Below, in pieces: positions 6,745-14,364 of a stretch of DNA of 36,526 bases (position 1 is the stretch's first letter; each line of letters starts with the position of its first letter). The notes below the pieces were generated by a model. It was not told the origin of the DNA. It was given only the letters and a program-made list of their open reading frames with translations, and did not search any database. The DNA lies in contig CAZCBJ010000014.1 in the NCBI GenBank assembly GCA_964496705.1, positions 1 to 36,526 of the forward strand. The letters run 5' to 3'. The stretch is from CAZCBJ01 sp964496705. Lineage in GTDB: Bacteria > Chloroflexota > Anaerolineae > Anaerolineales > Anaerolineaceae. A program made the position numbers and the translations under genes.

Positions 6745-7677
6745 ATGAAAATCGCAAACGACGTCACTCAATTGATCGGCAACACCCCGCTGGTTCGCCT
6801 CAACCGCATCGCACAAGGCACAGCCGCCCAGATCGTTGCCAAGCTCGAATTCTATAACCCCGCGCACAGCGTTAAAGACCGCATCGGCGCCGCCATGATT
6901 GATGCAGCCGAAAAAGCCGGTCAAATCAAGCCCGACACCATTATTTTGGAACCCACCAGCGGCAACACCGGCATTGCGCTGGCTATGGTCTGCGCCGCGC
7001 GTGGCATCCCCTGCACGCTGGTGATGCCCGACACGATGAGCCGCGAGCGGCGCATGCTGCCGCGCGCCTACGGTGCCGACCTGATCCTCACCCCCGGCGC
7101 GGAGGGAATGGCTGGCTGCATCCGCAAGGTTGAAGAGCTGGCCGCCGGCGATCCGCGTTACTTGGTGCCTATGCAATTTAAAAATCCCGCCAACCCAGAA
7201 ATTCACCGCAAGACAACCGGCGAGGAAATCTGGCGCGACACGGATGGCAGGATTGATATTTTGGTCGCCGGGGTGGGAACTGGTGGCACGATCACCGGCG
7301 CGGGCGAAGCGCTGAAAGCCCACAAGCCGTCCCTGCACATCGTCGCGGTGGAACCGGATGCCTCGCCGGTGCTGTCCGGCGGGCAGAAATCCCCGCATCC
7401 CATCCAGGGCATCGGCCCGGGTTTCATCCCGGATGTGCTCAACACGCAGATTTACGACGAGATCCTGCGCGTCACAGCTGAAGACGCTTTCGCCACCTCG
7501 CGGGCTATGGCCCGCCAGGAAGGACTGCTGGTGGGCATTTCTTCTGGCGCCGCCACCTGGGCAGCGCTGCAGGTTGCCGGACGGCCTGAAAATGAAGGCA
7601 AATTGATCGTGGTGATCATCGCGTCCTTCGGCGAGCGCTACTTAAGCACCGCACTCTACGCCGATCTGGCGGAATAA
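6745..7677 (+). CDS. cysK: Cysteine synthase (O-acetylserine sulfhydrylase)
   Basis: This PLP enzyme makes cysteine from O-acetylserine and sulfide in the cytoplasm. The 310 aa length is typical. Lys44 in NPAHSVKDRIG is the PLP-binding residue. The substrate loop PTSGNTGIALA is at 70-80, the phosphate-binding loop GVGTGGTITG is near 175, and GISSGAA, which contacts the cofactor ring, is near the C-terminus. A CysM (thiosulfate-using) assignment is not excluded, but the sequence reads as OASS-A. AAAGGA seven bases upstream sets the start. The gene follows a 235-base structured leader and precedes serine acetyltransferase by 26 bases. Both steps of cysteine synthesis are thus in one transcript and probably under one control. 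Confidence 0.96.
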   Translation: MKIANDVTQLIGNTPLVRLNRIAQGTAAQIVAKLEFYNPAHSVKDRIGAAMIDAAEKAGQIKPDTIILEPTSGNTGIALAMVCAARGIPCTLVMPDTMSRERRMLPRAYGADLILTPGAEGMAGCIRKVEELAAGDPRYLVPMQFKNPANPEIHRKTTGEEIWRDTDGRIDILVAGVGTGGTITGAGEALKAHKPSLHIVAVEPDASPVLSGGQKSPHPIQGIGPGFIPDVLNTQIYDEILRVTAEDAFATSRAMARQEGLLVGISSGAATWAALQVAGRPENEGKLIVVIIASFGERYLSTALYADLAE

Positions 7678-7703
7678 GAAGGAAGCACCCAGGAGGGAAT
7701 CCA

Positions 7704-8477
7704 ATGAACCTGTTCTCACTCATAAAAAGTGATATCCAGTCCATTTACCAGCGCGATCCAGCGGCACGCGATACCCTGGAAATCCTGGCGACCTATTCGG
7801 GGCTGCACGCGGTTTGGGGCTACCGCATCGCTCACTGGCTGTGGACACACCAATTGAAGTTCCTCGGTCGCTTGCTCTCCCACGCCGTGCGCTTTCTGAC
7901 CGGAATCGAAATCCACCCCGGCGCAAAAATAGGACCAGGGTTCTTCATCGACCACGGCATGGGTGTGGTGATCGGCGAAACCGCGGAGGTTGGACGCTGC
8001 GTGACGTTGTACCACGGTGTCACCTTGGGGGGTGTCAGCCTGGAAAAAGGCAAACGCCACCCCACGTTGGAGGACAATGTGGTGGTCGGGGCGGGCGCCA
8101 AGATTCTCGGCGCCATCACCATCGGCGCCAGCAGCCGCATTGGCGCCAATGCCGTCGTGGTCAAGCCCGTCCCGCCCAACTCGGTGGTGGTGGGGGTGCC
8201 CGGTCAGGTGGTGAGGCGCAGCAAGCCGCGCGATCCCGAAATGCCCGATCTGAACCACGACAGGCTGCCCGACACCATCGGCACATCCCTGGCGGCGGTG
8301 ATAGAACGACTGGAGGAGATTGAAAACCGCCTGCATATTCACACCGGCGACCACCTGCCAAAGCTGGGTGAGTTCGCGGTGAACGGCAACGGTCACAACG
8401 GCAACGGTCATCATACCCATGAACACTCGCACGCGCCAGAACAGGGTATGTGGCGTGGCGAAGATTTTATGATCTGA
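7704..8477 (+). CDS. cysE: Serine O-acetyltransferase with His-rich tail
   Basis: The enzyme acetylates serine with acetyl-CoA, giving the substrate of the preceding enzyme. The N-terminal helical part (DPAARDTLEILATYSGLHAV) and the left-handed beta-helix with hexapeptide repeats are clear: IEIHPGAKIGPGFFIDHGMGVVIGE, then VTLYHGVTLGG, GAKILGAITIGASSRIGANAVV and VPGQVV. The catalytic His is in FIDHGMGVVIGE. It resembles the short EpsC/CysE type. After the helix there is a conserved-looking coiled helix (AAVIERLEEIENRLH) and then an unusual Asn/Gly/His-rich end (NGNGHNGNGHHTHEHSH). The CysE C-terminus normally ends in Ile and docks into CysK to form the cysteine synthase complex. This protein also ends in Ile (DFMI), so the interaction could be kept. 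CAGGAGGG precedes the ATG. Confidence 0.95.
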   Translation: MNLFSLIKSDIQSIYQRDPAARDTLEILATYSGLHAVWGYRIAHWLWTHQLKFLGRLLSHAVRFLTGIEIHPGAKIGPGFFIDHGMGVVIGETAEVGRCVTLYHGVTLGGVSLEKGKRHPTLEDNVVVGAGAKILGAITIGASSRIGANAVVVKPVPPNSVVVGVPGQVVRRSKPRDPEMPDLNHDRLPDTIGTSLAAVIERLEEIENRLHIHTGDHLPKLGEFAVNGNGHNGNGHHTHEHSHAPEQGMWRGEDFMI

Positions 8478-9533
8478 TCACGTATTGCGGCGCTGGAACA
8501 ACACCACCAACAGCAGTCCCAGCGCGCACACAATGACCAGCGCAATGCCCACGCCCTTACGGCTGTCGGTGAAATAAGCCGCCGGAGAGGGCGTCTGCGC
8601 CGGTTCGGTTAATGTTGGCGCAACGCTGGGGATGGCCAAAGTGGGCAGCGTTTGGCGCGCTGCGGCGGCAGTCGGCGTCTGGCTGGCATCAACCATGCCC
8701 ACCGACAAGGTTGGAAAAACCGAAGGCGTGAGCGCCGCTGCGCGCACCAGCAGCTTTTGACCGATATAAATGGTGGGATTGTCCGTCGCGAGCAGGTTAA
8801 GCTGGACGATCTGGGCAATCTTGACCCCATAAGCAATCGCAATGGCCCACAGCGTTTGCCCGGATTGAACCGTGTGCACCTGCGAGCCATCCGCCCTGGG
8901 GGTCACGGTGCGCACCGGGATGAGCCACTGTGAAACCACCTCTGGCGATATTGTCGCGTCTGCCGCCGCCGTCCCGGCAGGCACCGGCGGGGTGAAGGTT
9001 GGCATCTTGCCGCCTGCCACCACCGCCACATCCAACACGAGATAGACCGTGCCGTCCAGCTCGGTCACCCCTGCGCCGATATTGCGGTACTGCTGCTTGG
9101 TCAGCGTGTTAAGGTGCAGCTCATCCATCGTCGCCCAGGCGTCCACCGCCTGCTTTGCGGTGAAGCCGACCGGCACACATAAGATATTCTCCGATACAAA
9201 AATGATCTGCCCCACGCTGTACCCGGAGGCATAAACACGGTCAATCGGCCGCGAGCCGTCCGGCCCGCTGTGCGTGCAGCTGCCCGATACAGCCATGTAG
9301 TCCGCTTGCGCCTGGGAGACGCCGAGCAGCAATGTATTGGCTTGCAGCGGGAATAAACCCACCGACGCCCGGTAGGCGTTGACCGCGTTGATTAACTCCA
9401 TCGCTGTGGGCACCGGGGCGGGCGTCTGGGCGTGAGTGATCCCGGGCAGCGTAAACAGGGATGTCAGCAGAATGAGGATAGCCATCCAGGATGATCGCAG
9501 ACGCCTGTTTGGCAAATTGTATTCATCCATCAT
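8478..9533 (-). CDS. Secreted CAP-LysM protein, membrane anchored
   Basis: The 351 aa protein has a signal peptide (hydrophobic WMAILILLTSLFTLPG then THAQ). A CAP/SCP domain follows at about residues 45-170, with ELINAVNAYRASVGL, CTHSGPDGSRPIDRVYASGY, FVSENI and TKQQYRNIGAGVTE. A LysM repeat comes next (HTVQSGQTLWAIAIAYG to IYIGQKLLV), then a Thr/Pro/Ala stalk and a C-terminal membrane segment (GIALVIVCALGLLLVVLF, then QRRNT). CAP proteins are small secreted proteins with varied roles (sterol or lipid binding, protease-like activity in some), and the function here is unknown. LysM would hold it at peptidoglycan. It is a paralogue of the next gene. Its stop codon abuts the cysE stop codon with no gap between the convergent genes. 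The start is uncertain by one codon, as two ATGs follow each other. Confidence 0.88.
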   Translation of the reverse strand: MMDEYNLPNRRLRSSWMAILILLTSLFTLPGITHAQTPAPVPTAMELINAVNAYRASVGLFPLQANTLLLGVSQAQADYMAVSGSCTHSGPDGSRPIDRVYASGYSVGQIIFVSENILCVPVGFTAKQAVDAWATMDELHLNTLTKQQYRNIGAGVTELDGTVYLVLDVAVVAGGKMPTFTPPVPAGTAAADATISPEVVSQWLIPVRTVTPRADGSQVHTVQSGQTLWAIAIAYGVKIAQIVQLNLLATDNPTIYIGQKLLVRAAALTPSVFPTLSVGMVDASQTPTAAAARQTLPTLAIPSVAPTLTEPAQTPSPAAYFTDSRKGVGIALVIVCALGLLLVVLFQRRNT

Positions 9534-9576
9534 AAAACTCTGCTGTAAGAACGTTCACCCAAAGGTAAAAACTCGG

Positions 9577-10587
9577 CTACTTCTTGCGGAAACCCGTCAA
9601 GATCACCAGCAGCAGTCCCAGCCCGCACACAGCGATCAAGCCGTATCCCAGCATCTGCTCGGTGCGCTCCGGAAGCGGCGGCAGGGTGGGGATGAGCGGC
9701 TTGGGGGTTTCACTGGGCAGCGGGGTGACCGTGCGGGTGGGCAGGGTGAGCCGGGGTGTGCGCGTGCGGGTGGGCGTGCGCGTCACCGGCACCAACGTGG
9801 ATGTCTCGGTGGGGGTCAGGGTGACGGTGGAGGTACCGCGCACCACCAGTTTGTCCCCGATGAACACCACCGGATTGTTCGCGTCCAGCTTGTTCAAGGC
9901 GGCGATATCGGCAATCTTGATCCCATAAGCAATGGCGATTGACCACAACGCCTGCCCCGGCTGCACTTCGTGGATGACGCTGCCATCCGGCATGGGGGTG
10001 GAGGTGACCACCGATTCAATGACCTCGCGGGTGGCGGTGGGCTGCTGGACAGTGTTGGCCGGCGCTTTGGAAGCCGTGGTGTTATTGTTGCCCGCCCCGG
10101 CACCGGTGTAACAGGCATCCAGGGTGTAATACACCATGCCGTCTTTCTCCACCGCTCCAGCGCCCGCATGCAGGTAACTGGCGTTGAGCAGCACCAACAC
10201 GCGGTGATCGTAATCCGCCCAAAGGGTGTTGACCACGTAGTCCACGCCCATCGCTGTCCCGGCAATCGCCACTGCCTCATCGCAATGAATGCTCGCGCCC
10301 CCGCCGTAACCTGCTGCGGCTGCCCGATCCCATTCATAGCTCCCGCCAGCTCCCTGGTGCGACCAGGTGCCGATCGATGCTTGATATTCTGAATGTCCCT
10401 GGGCAGCCGCCATGAGCGCCCCATCCGCCTGGTAGGCTGGCAGCCCGTTGGCCGCCCGCAGACTGTTCACCGCAGCCAGTAAATCCCAGGCCGAAGGAGC
10501 GCTCACGCCTGAAGCCGCCTGGGCAGGCAACCAGGCCAATATCAACATACATCCAATCATGAAGGTTAAAGTGATCTTTTGCAGCAT
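9577..10587 (-). CDS. Secreted CAP-LysM protein, paralogue of the neighbour
   Basis: The plan is the same as in the adjacent gene: signal peptide (ITLTFMIGCMLILAWLPAQA), CAP domain (LLAAVNSLRAANGLPAYQ, WSHQGAGGSYEWDRAAAAGY), LysM (HEVQPGQALWSIAIAYGIK to VVFIGDKLVV), a long Thr/Pro/Arg stalk, and a C-terminal membrane segment ending FRKK. The CAP domain has a Cys pair (HCDEAV and DACYTG) that could form a disulfide outside the cell. Only 43 bases separate it from the next gene on the same strand, so this is probably a two-gene operon made by tandem duplication. A -10-like TATAAT lies six bases before the ATG, which would make the transcript leaderless. Confidence 0.88.
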   Translation of the reverse strand: MLQKITLTFMIGCMLILAWLPAQAASGVSAPSAWDLLAAVNSLRAANGLPAYQADGALMAAAQGHSEYQASIGTWSHQGAGGSYEWDRAAAAGYGGGASIHCDEAVAIAGTAMGVDYVVNTLWADYDHRVLVLLNASYLHAGAGAVEKDGMVYYTLDACYTGAGAGNNNTTASKAPANTVQQPTATREVIESVVTSTPMPDGSVIHEVQPGQALWSIAIAYGIKIADIAALNKLDANNPVVFIGDKLVVRGTSTVTLTPTETSTLVPVTRTPTRTRTPRLTLPTRTVTPLPSETPKPLIPTLPPLPERTEQMLGYGLIAVCGLGLLLVILTGFRKK

Positions 10588-10593
10588 GCCCAG

Positions 10594-10599
10594 ATTATA
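10594..10599 (-). promoter_or_regulatory. Candidate -10 of the CAP-LysM operon, close to the start codon
   Basis: The minus strand reads TATAAT here, six bases before the ATG ending at 10587. If used, the start point would be the start codon itself, giving a leaderless transcript. No Shine-Dalgarno lies close to this ATG, which agrees. The -35 region is weak. Confidence 0.4.
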
Positions 10600-10611
10600 C
10601 CTTCTTCTGCT

Positions 10612-10640
10612 TTGCTTTATTCCTGTGGTGGTGGTAAACT
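10612..10640 (+). promoter_or_regulatory. Candidate promoter of the chelatase-like pair
   Basis: TTGCTT (10612-10617) and TAAACT (10635-10640) are 17 bases apart. The start point would be about 10647, roughly 28 bases before the ATG at 10675, which is preceded by AAAGGG. It is divergent from the CAP-LysM operon. Confidence 0.4.
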
Positions 10641-10674
10641 ATTCATTCGATACCGTTAACAAAGGGATTTTTTT

Positions 10675-11781
10675 ATGCCTGTGATTTACCCGTTTACAGC
10701 CATCGTCGGACAGGAGCGCATGCGCCGCGCCCTGGTCTTGAATGCGGTGGATGCCCGCATCGGGGGCGTTTTGATTCGCGGTGAGCGCGGCACGGCCAAG
10801 TCTACCGCTGCCCGCGCCCTGGCGGCCCTGCTCCCGCAGGTCAAGGTGGTCAGCGACTGCCGCTTTTCCTGCGATCCAGAGACGCCAACCTTCTGGTGTA
10901 CGGAATGCCGCGAGCGGGTGGCGCGCGGCGAAAATTTACCGGTCATGACCAAGCAAATTTCTTTCATCAACCTGCCAGTCTCAGCCACCGAAGACCGGGT
11001 GGTGGGGACGTTGGATATCGAAAAAGCCATTCAGAAGGGTGAACGCCACTTTGAAGCCGGCGTATTGGCCGCTGCCAACCGCGGTCTGCTTTACATCGAT
11101 GAGGTCAACCTGCTCGATGATCACGTGGTGGATGTGCTGCTCGACTCAGCCGCCATGGGCATGAATAACGTCGAACGCGAGGGCATCTCCTTTTCCCATC
11201 CTTCGCGCTTCATCCTCGTCGGCACGATGAACCCGGAAGAGGGCGACCTGCGCCCGCAATTGCTGGACCGCTTTGCCCTCTCGGTGGACATTTTCGGCAT
11301 CCGCGATGCGCGCGAACGGGTGATGATCATGGAGCGCAACCTGGCCTTCGAGGTGGATGCGGACACCTTCCGCACCTCCTGGTTACCCAAGGAAGAAGAT
11401 CTCTCCCGCCAGATTGAACGCGGCCGCGAGATTGTGGACAAGGTGACCTTCACCCGCCGCGATCTGCTCTCCATCGCCGCTTTGACCGCCTCGCTCAACG
11501 TCGACGGCCACCGCGCCGATTTGGTGATTCTCAAAGCCGCCCGCGCCCAGGCCGCCTTTGAAGGGCGTCTGGCGATCAGTGAGCGCGATATCGCCCTGGC
11601 AGCCGAGCTGGCGCTGCCCCACCGCATCAAGCGCGGTCCCTTCCAACAGTCCGAGATGGGCATGGAAGAGTTGCAGGAGCGCATCCAGCAGCTCCAGGGC
11701 CAGACCAAATCCGGCGAACAAACTGAAATGCTCGAAGAAACCAGCGAAGGCGAAAGCTCGGCGCAAAAAAAAAATAACTGA
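10675..11781 (+). CDS. Chelatase-type AAA+ ATPase (ChlI/BchI-like)
   Basis: The 368 aa protein is an AAA+ ATPase of the magnesium/cobalt chelatase I family. Walker A is GERGTAKST (36-44). Walker B is LLYIDEVNLLDD (138-149). LVGTMNPEEGDLRPQLLDRFALSV carries sensor 1 and the Arg-finger region. A four-Cys motif, C62, C66, C75 and C78, sits in the N-terminal insert, as in the putative cobaltochelatase subfamily. The C-terminus becomes a Gln/Glu-rich linker (EELQERIQQLQGQ) and stops in SAQKKNN just after an A10 tract. In many bacteria this ATPase and the VWA domain encoded next are one polypeptide. Removing one A would join the two frames here. No large chelatase subunit (ChlH/CobN) is in the window, so the metal and substrate are unknown. 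Confidence 0.9.
   Translation: MPVIYPFTAIVGQERMRRALVLNAVDARIGGVLIRGERGTAKSTAARALAALLPQVKVVSDCRFSCDPETPTFWCTECRERVARGENLPVMTKQISFINLPVSATEDRVVGTLDIEKAIQKGERHFEAGVLAAANRGLLYIDEVNLLDDHVVDVLLDSAAMGMNNVEREGISFSHPSRFILVGTMNPEEGDLRPQLLDRFALSVDIFGIRDARERVMIMERNLAFEVDADTFRTSWLPKEEDLSRQIERGREIVDKVTFTRRDLLSIAALTASLNVDGHRADLVILKAARAQAAFEGRLAISERDIALAAELALPHRIKRGPFQQSEMGMEELQERIQQLQGQTKSGEQTEMLEETSEGESSAQKKNN
11765..11774 (+). repeat. A10 homopolymer at the ATPase/VWA junction
   Basis: Ten consecutive A bases lie in the last codons of the ATPase gene. With nine A the frame would run on through ITEEMDGEPP into the VWA protein. With ten it ends at TGA 11779-11781. Runs of nine or more A are known sites of RNA polymerase slippage and of sequencing error. 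Confidence 0.9.
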
Positions 11782-11785
11782 AGAA

Positions 11786-12739
11786 ATGGACGGCGAGCCG
11801 CCTGAACATGGGCAGACCGAAGTCTCACAACAGCAGGAAGTATTCGGCGACCGCAACGCCAACTGGTGGAATGGTGGTCAAAAGGTCAAGGTCGGCGAGC
11901 GGTTTGAACCGCGCCGTCTGGATACCCCGTTGGACCAGATGATGCGCAAGGTGTCGGGCCGCCGCTCGCGCACCCGCACCGACCGCAAGCGCGGTCGCTA
12001 CATCCAGGCCCGCCCCACCCCCGGCCAGGCCGATGACCTGGCTTTTGATGCCACGCTGCGCGCCGCGGCGCCTTTCCAGCGCCAGCGCTCTGAACAGCGC
12101 CGAACGGTGGCCTTTGCCGTTGCGCCGGGCGATTACATGCGCAAGGTGCGCGTGCGCCGCGCCGCCAACCTGGTGCTTTTCCTGGTGGATGCCTCCTGGT
12201 CCATGGCCGTAGCCGAGCGCATGGCTGCCACCAAGGGCGCCATCCTTTCCCTGCTGACCGACGCCTACCAGCGCCGCGACCGGGTGGGTTTGATCGTCTT
12301 TCAAAAAGACCGCGCCACCCTGGTCATGCAGCCCACCAGCTCCATCTACCTCGCTCAGCGCGCGCTGGCCGACATCCCCGTGGGTGGTAAAACGCCGCTG
12401 TCTGCCGGTTTGCGCATGGCGCACGATATCCTAAAAAAAGAAAAACTGCTCCACCCGGATGTCATGCCCCTGTTGATCGTGCTGACGGACGGCGCGGGGA
12501 ATGTCTCGATGGGCTTCATGCCTCCCCAGGAAGAAGCGCATTCGATTGCCCGCGAAATCGCAGAAGAACATGTTCACTCGGTGGTGATTAACATGGAACA
12601 CGCCGCTTTTGATCAGGGTCTCGCTCAAGCCCTCGCCGACCATCTGGATGCGCCTTGCTACACCATCACCGAACTGAAAGCCGAAAATCTTTACCTGACC
12701 GTCAAGCAGGAAATACGCCAGGCCAGCAGCACAGCATGA
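11786..12739 (+). CDS. VWA-domain protein (ChlD/BchD C-terminal-like)
   Basis: The ORF is open upstream of 11786 in the same frame, but that part is the shadow of the ATPase. The first plausible separate start is ATG 11786, four bases after the ATPase stop, without a clear Shine-Dalgarno, so coupling or a fusion is likely. The 317 aa product has a basic linker (about 40-80, with RRSRTRTDRKRGRY). An integrin-I-like VWA domain then spans about 130-310 with a complete MIDAS: DASWS, Thr in GGKTPLSAG, and Asp in LTDGAGN. In chelatases the VWA subunit couples ATP hydrolysis to the catalytic subunit. This pair could serve B12 or another metal cofactor, or be a MoxR-like remodelling pair. Confidence 0.85.
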   Translation: MDGEPPEHGQTEVSQQQEVFGDRNANWWNGGQKVKVGERFEPRRLDTPLDQMMRKVSGRRSRTRTDRKRGRYIQARPTPGQADDLAFDATLRAAAPFQRQRSEQRRTVAFAVAPGDYMRKVRVRRAANLVLFLVDASWSMAVAERMAATKGAILSLLTDAYQRRDRVGLIVFQKDRATLVMQPTSSIYLAQRALADIPVGGKTPLSAGLRMAHDILKKEKLLHPDVMPLLIVLTDGAGNVSMGFMPPQEEAHSIAREIAEEHVHSVVINMEHAAFDQGLAQALADHLDAPCYTITELKAENLYLTVKQEIRQASSTA

Positions 12740-12802
12740 GCCAGAACACCTTGCCATCCCCTCCCGGCAGTGTTATTATGCACTTTGGCAAAGGAGCAGT
12801 GC

Positions 12803-13252
12803 GTGGCCGTTAAACCGTCAAACCGTAGAATTCGCACGATTTTGATATCCATCATTTTGGCCACCATCCCGTGCTATTGCCTGGGTTATCTCATCTTACG
12901 CGGCGCAGATCGGTTGATGGTGCGTCCGACCAGCACTGCCTCACCGACTGCCGCCTACGCGCTGACCATTGAAGCCAGACTGACCGGCACCATCCTGGCC
13001 ACCAACACAATCAGACCCAGCCGCACCCCCACCATCACGCTTACCCCCACCCTGTCTGAAACGCCCACCCTCACCAGCACGCGCTTTATGACCCCCACCC
13101 GCACCATAACCCGCACCCCCAGCGACACGCCCGAACCGACTTCGACGCCTGTGCCCTCGAACACCCCTGTGCCCAGCGACACCCCCAGCCTGACGCCTGA
13201 ACCGCCCACCGCCACCGGCATCCCCTCGAATACTCCAACCACCTCGCCTTAA
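12803..13252 (+). CDS. Membrane-anchored Thr/Pro-rich protein
   Basis: I choose the GTG at 12803 because AGGAG lies six bases before it. The 149 aa product starts with a basic segment (KPSNRRIR) and one membrane helix (TILISIILATIPCYCLGYLIL). After about residue 45 it is almost wholly Thr, Pro and Ser, with repeats of the kind TPT, SDTP and SNTP. It looks like an extended, possibly O-glycosylated stalk outside the membrane, with no folded domain. Similar stalks link the LysM and CAP domains elsewhere in this window. The function is not known, and low complexity prevents a family call. Confidence 0.65.
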   Translation: MAVKPSNRRIRTILISIILATIPCYCLGYLILRGADRLMVRPTSTASPTAAYALTIEARLTGTILATNTIRPSRTPTITLTPTLSETPTLTSTRFMTPTRTITRTPSDTPEPTSTPVPSNTPVPSDTPSLTPEPPTATGIPSNTPTTSP

Positions 13253-13276
13253 ATCCAACCAAACGGAATTGAAATA

Positions 13277-14353
13277 ATGGAACTGACCCCATTTATTAAA
13301 CAATTACTTTCCCTGCCCGGTCTTTCTGCCTATGAAGAGCCCGTGCGGATGGTCATTGAAGAAGCCTGGAAACCGCTGGTAGACGAAATGTCCGTCAGCA
13401 AGCTGGGCAGCCTGCACGGCCTGCGGCGCGGCGAGGGTCCTGATTCCCGCCCGCGCATCCTTTTATCGGCCCACATGGACGCCATCGGCCTGATGGTCAC
13501 CAGCCTGGTGGATGGATTTCTGCATTTCATGGATATTGGCGGCGTGGATCCACGCATCCTGCCGGGCCAACTGGTCACCGTTCACGGTCGGCGCGAGCTG
13601 CCCGGTGTGGTCGTCCAACCCCCCGACCGCCTGCTGCCGCCTGGCCAGGCGCACAACCCGGTGGCGATGAAACATCTGGTCGTGGACACCGGTCTGCTGC
13701 CCGAAGAGACCGCTGCGCTGGTTCGCCCCGGCGACCTGATATCCTTTGCCCAGCCTCCGGTTGAGCTGAGCGGCGGCACGCTGGCGGGTCACAGCCAGGA
13801 CAATCGCGCCTCGGTGGCTGCGCTGACCTGGATGCTGCACGAATTGCAGCACATACGCCACACCTGGGATGTCTGGGCAGTGGCTTCCACCCAGGAAGAA
13901 GAGACTCTCGGCGGAGCGCTGACCTCACCGTTTGAAATTCGCCCTGACCTGGCTATCGCCATGGATGTCACCTTTGCCAAAGGGCCGCTGACCAATGAAT
14001 CGTTTGCCTATGCCCTCAACAGCGGTCCGGCCATCGGCCTGGGACCCAACATCCACCCCGGCCTGTTCAGAGCGCTCAAAGACCTGGCCGAGCGATTGGA
14101 TATCCCTCACAACCTGGATGCGCTGCCCACTCATTCCGGCACCGACGCCATCGGTATGCAGATCGTCGCCGAAGGTATCGCCACCGCTGTGGTCAGCATC
14201 CCCCTGCGCTATATGCACACACCGGTTGAAATGGTGTGCTTGAAAGACATCACCCGCACTGGACATTTATTGGCTGAATTCATCGCCAACCTACCGCTTG
14301 ATTTCATGAGCAGCCTCCAACCTGATGAGGGAAAAACTGTTCGGGGCAGTTAA
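13277..14353 (+). CDS. M42-family metallo-aminopeptidase, paralogue 1
   Basis: M42 (TET/FrvX/CelM type) enzymes are two-zinc aminopeptidases that form large tetrahedral dodecamers and trim peptides in the cytoplasm. The 358 aa protein keeps the set of metal and catalytic positions: SAHMDAIG (His, Asp), GHSQDNRASVA (bridging Asp), STQEEE (general base and ligand Glu), AMDVTF (Asp) and RYMHTPVEMV (last His). It differs from the next two at AHMDA where they have AHMDE/AHIDE, and in a longer central loop (QPPDRLLPPGQAHNP). It is the most divergent of three tandem genes. The gap to the next gene is 11 bases. Confidence 0.92.
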   Translation: MELTPFIKQLLSLPGLSAYEEPVRMVIEEAWKPLVDEMSVSKLGSLHGLRRGEGPDSRPRILLSAHMDAIGLMVTSLVDGFLHFMDIGGVDPRILPGQLVTVHGRRELPGVVVQPPDRLLPPGQAHNPVAMKHLVVDTGLLPEETAALVRPGDLISFAQPPVELSGGTLAGHSQDNRASVAALTWMLHELQHIRHTWDVWAVASTQEEETLGGALTSPFEIRPDLAIAMDVTFAKGPLTNESFAYALNSGPAIGLGPNIHPGLFRALKDLAERLDIPHNLDALPTHSGTDAIGMQIVAEGIATAVVSIPLRYMHTPVEMVCLKDITRTGHLLAEFIANLPLDFMSSLQPDEGKTVRGS

Positions 14354-14364
14354 CCAGGAGACCT

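Noticed and set aside
6715..7398. 227 aa minus-strand ORF opposite cysK
   Set aside because: Shadow of a clear enzyme gene; no ribosome-binding site or domain.
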